Shown in pieces: positions 61,315 through 64,000 of a DNA stretch of 64,000 nucleotides. The notes under the pieces are model-generated. The model saw nothing but the letters and a program-made list of their open reading frames with translations. It was not told where the DNA came from and made no database searches. How positions within the stretch are numbered: position 1 is the first letter of the stretch; each line of letters starts with the position of its first letter. The stretch covers positions 58,709,580 through 58,773,579 of the forward strand of contig CM045729.1 in the NCBI GenBank assembly GCA_024760905.1, read 5' to 3'. Origin of the DNA: Plotosus lineatus. Lineage: Eukaryota > Chordata > Actinopteri > Siluriformes > Plotosidae. Position numbers and translations under genes: made by a program.

Positions 61315-61492
61315 ATCTAGCCTCTCTGACTTTGTCTCCAAAACCTCTTACATGTGCTGTCCCTCTGATGTGCTCATTCCTGATCCTATCCATCCTCGTT
61401 ACTCCCAAAGAGAACCTCAACATTTTCATCTCTGCTACCTCCAGCTCTGCCTCCTGTCTTTTCCTCAGTGCCACTGTTTCTAAACCATACAA
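61315..61492 (-). mobile_element. RTE-clade LINE copy G, 178-bp internal fragment
   Basis: The minus strand encodes YGLETVALRKRQEAELEVAE, MKMLRFSLGVTRMDRIRNEH and IRGTAHVRGFGDKVREAR. Neither LINE end is present, so it is a piece cut out of a copy, with the hAT element at one edge. Confidence 0.93.
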
Positions 61493-62044
61493 TTTACATT
61501 TATATAATATAATGCTCATTTTAAGGATGGGTTAAAAAGATAATCAAACCTGATTGACTTATTGCCTCATAGATCTATTTCCTTAAAGTGAAGAAATTTG
61601 AGATTTGATCGAAGATTCAGTTTTGTGGACTCAAGTTCGCAGTGTCAAGTACTAATCACAAATATTATCAGTATAATAAGCAGTATATAATGCACTCTGA
61701 GAACCTAAGAAATGTAGATAAAATCAGTTCTGAAGGAAGTTTCTTTCTTTTTTTTTTGTAAAAAATGAAATGACTGAGCAACTGAATAAAACATGAGCAG
61801 TTGTGATAAGTTGACCATGGCATAATGAAGAACTCCTGATCGTGGGGTACTGAATAAGCAGACTTGTTTATTTATTTTATTACGAATTATATAACACTTG
61901 GGTGAAACACAGAATGTGATAAGTTTTTTAATCCTCACATATACTATAATATACTAATATCCAATAATACTGGTTACACCAGTTTGTCTGTAGTATTTAT
62001 TTAATGCATTGTATGGAGATTGAGCCTCAAAATTCTCTTGAATC
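61493..62044. other. Non-coding stretch, nothing recognised
   Basis: AT-rich sequence without recognised features. Confidence 0.65.
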
Positions 62045-62046
62045 TA

Positions 62047-63100
62047 CAGACACTCCTCGACTTATGTTCATTTGTTTTACATTTTTTGATTTTACGTTTT
62101 TAAAAAAAAAGAGTCAAATTTTGAGTTTAGCCTGCTCTCTGTAGTACGAGACGTACCTACGTAGTATGCTGACATAATGTCGCAACGACGTAATGACGCT
62201 GCAGCCATTGTTTACAAATGACAGACTGAATGTGCCCCTCCGTCTTCCCAGTTCAGTGCATGTTACCCTTGTGTTAGGACGTCATCTCTGTGATCTTTGT
62301 GTTTACACTGATTTGCGATCTTTTGCAACCCTAAGCAAATATGGTTGGTCAGAAGCGCGAGTCTACTAGCATGCGGAATTTCCGGTTTTCCCAAGACTGA
62401 ATTAACTATCTGCTCGGATCGGCCAATCTACCATGCATACTCAGTTAAGCAAAGAGAGTTGTAAAATGAATGAAAACCCGAATCCTGAAAAGAAAACAAC
62501 TCTCTGCTCTGCTGGTGATTCACATCAGTGCAGGCTGAGTACTAAAAAAGTATTCAACATTACCCTTGCTCACTTGAAAGACCGTAAGTCCGGATAAGCC
62601 GTGCTTTGTCTCAAGCACAAGCTAGTGAACTACTTTGGGTGGTGTGCTTCACATATTGTAAGTGTTGATTGGCTGTTTTAAGCTTCACATAAAGTGATTC
62701 GGCTCTTCATGTAAAGTGACCATCCGTCGACCATCGGAACCATTTACAAGCAGAAAGATCGCATCATAGAGAATGTTAAAGGTTATATTTGATACTGTAT
62801 TTGATATTTGATGAGTGAATTTGATTAAAATTTATCTATTTGAAATTATTTTGCTTGAATTAAATTTATTTGAAATTAATGTTGATATCATTTGATATAT
62901 TTGATATTATTTTACAATGTTATTTTTATTATAATAATTGATTCAGGGGTGTTTTATGAGATATGGTAATGGTATTTATGGATGTATAGTACAGTATGAA
63001 CGTCATACGTCACTGGAACATACAGTAACAACTTACGTTTTTTTTCACCTTACGTTCGGCCATCCGGAACTGAACAAAAACGTAAGTTGGGGAGCGTCTG
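62047..63100. mobile_element. Pogo/Tigger-like non-autonomous element 3
   Basis: Ends CAGACACTCCTCGACTTATG and, in reverse, CAGACGCTCCCCAACTTACG (16 of 20) are flanked by TA at 62045-62046 and 63101-63102. The design CAG-N-ACTTACG is like the two elements at 40585 and 42977. Interior sequence ATGGTTGGTCAGAAGCGCGA at 62341 could be the start of a lost transposase frame, but nothing longer is visible. Confidence 0.85.
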
Positions 63101-64000
63101 TATATTTTCTTAGCACACAACACACAGACAATGTTGAAATATGCACACACAAACCACATTAGAAAAACTTAAGAAGTGTGACATTTTTCTACCAGAAAAA
63201 AAAATCCAAAATTGTACACCCAGCAGCTTTAAAAATTCCACTGCCCATGCTATTAACCACAGTCAGCACTTAGATGTGATTATAGTGAGTAGAAGTACCA
63301 GACAAGGATGTCTCTTTATCACTATGTTCAGCAGTTTTAATAAACCTCTTGCTGAGGCTATTAGATTGAACTCTCGAGATCTCTTGCTTTAAACGGGTGC
63401 CATAGTTTATTTCATAATGTGCCACCACACTGGCTGAACTGATCAAGCATACCACATTTTATAATCACCTAATTTAAATCCTTCATTCGTTCATTCATTC
63501 ATTCATTCATTCATTCATTCATTCATTCATTATCCATGCTGCTTATGTATTATTTTTACTATAAAATGTTGCCTATAAAAAAGGCAGGGTTAGCAAGGAG
63601 AACTTCTGATTTTGAAGTTGTTGTGATACACTGAGCATCAACCAGCAGAATAAGTAGGGAACTGTGTTTTGCTCTGACTCCCTGAGGCCAATAAGCAATG
63701 TTTCAATAAAGCAAAACTAGTATATGGACAATTACTCAGATCAAGGAGCTGTTATTTGCTGAGGCGAACAGCCATATCATAGACCATCCACAAAAATCTT
63801 TCAATATTTTATTATTTATTCAAAATAATAAATTTTAGCCAAATTTAGACAAATTCCATGAACATATGGAACAAAATATGGAATCACAGTCATTGACGGA
63901 TGTATTTTATTTGTGAGATTAATGTTTTTCACACTAAACACAACCTAATCAGGTTGTTATGAGCAGCATGCCCCTTGCCTTCCAAGCAGGCAGCCATTTT
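63101..64000. other. Non-coding stretch with CATT microsatellite
   Basis: A CATT repeat lies at 63481-63531. Short open frames have no family resemblance. Confidence 0.7.

Overview
The window is vertebrate, most likely ray-finned fish, nuclear DNA. The reasons are two exons of the cell-adhesion gene NCAM2 on the minus strand, a dense mix of fish-type repeats (RTE and L2-like LINEs, tRNA-headed SINEs, Tc1, pogo/Tigger-like and hAT elements), AT-rich single-copy sequence, and very long CA, TA, TCTA and CT microsatellites. I saw no prokaryotic gene arrangement, CRISPR array, stand-alone tRNA or rRNA gene, or retroviral LTR element. The species cannot be named from the sequence.

Layout. Positions 1-31186 lie downstream of NCAM2. 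They hold LINE copies, SINEs, Tc1 remnants and microsatellites, plus the likely NCAM2 3' UTR just below 31186. The last coding exon of NCAM2 is 31187-31301 and the transmembrane exon is 33896-34103, both on the minus strand. The cytoplasmic exon expected between them was not found, and the two exons would splice in frame without it. Positions 34104-64000 should be NCAM2 intron or intergenic sequence. No further NCAM2 exon was recognised there.

Mobile elements. Seven copies of one RTE-clade LINE family are present: 1-1315, 10346-13447, 14019-14962, 16548-17005, 36713-39860, 47240-48216 and 61315-61492. The copies at 10346 and 36713 are near full length (about 3.1 kb) but frame-shifted. A tRNA-derived SINE family ends in sequence matching both termini of this LINE, which suggests it is mobilised by it. 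A sister SINE has the same body but an L2-like tail. Tc1 elements, three related TA-flanked pogo/Tigger-like elements, a pogo remnant with a recognisable helix-turn-helix, a paired CCGTATTCGA element and two hAT-type elements add further layers. Several show target duplications or nesting.

The best candidate for an undescribed system is a pair of DNA-transposon-like units, 41647-42849 (minus) and 46300-48477 (plus). Each has short inverted ends of the form YAGRGTGG and an 8-bp target duplication (one perfect, one 7 of 8). They carry different parts of what I take, from memory, to be one uncharacterised protein family otherwise familiar from invertebrates. The second unit carries a nested LINE with a perfect 16-bp target duplication.
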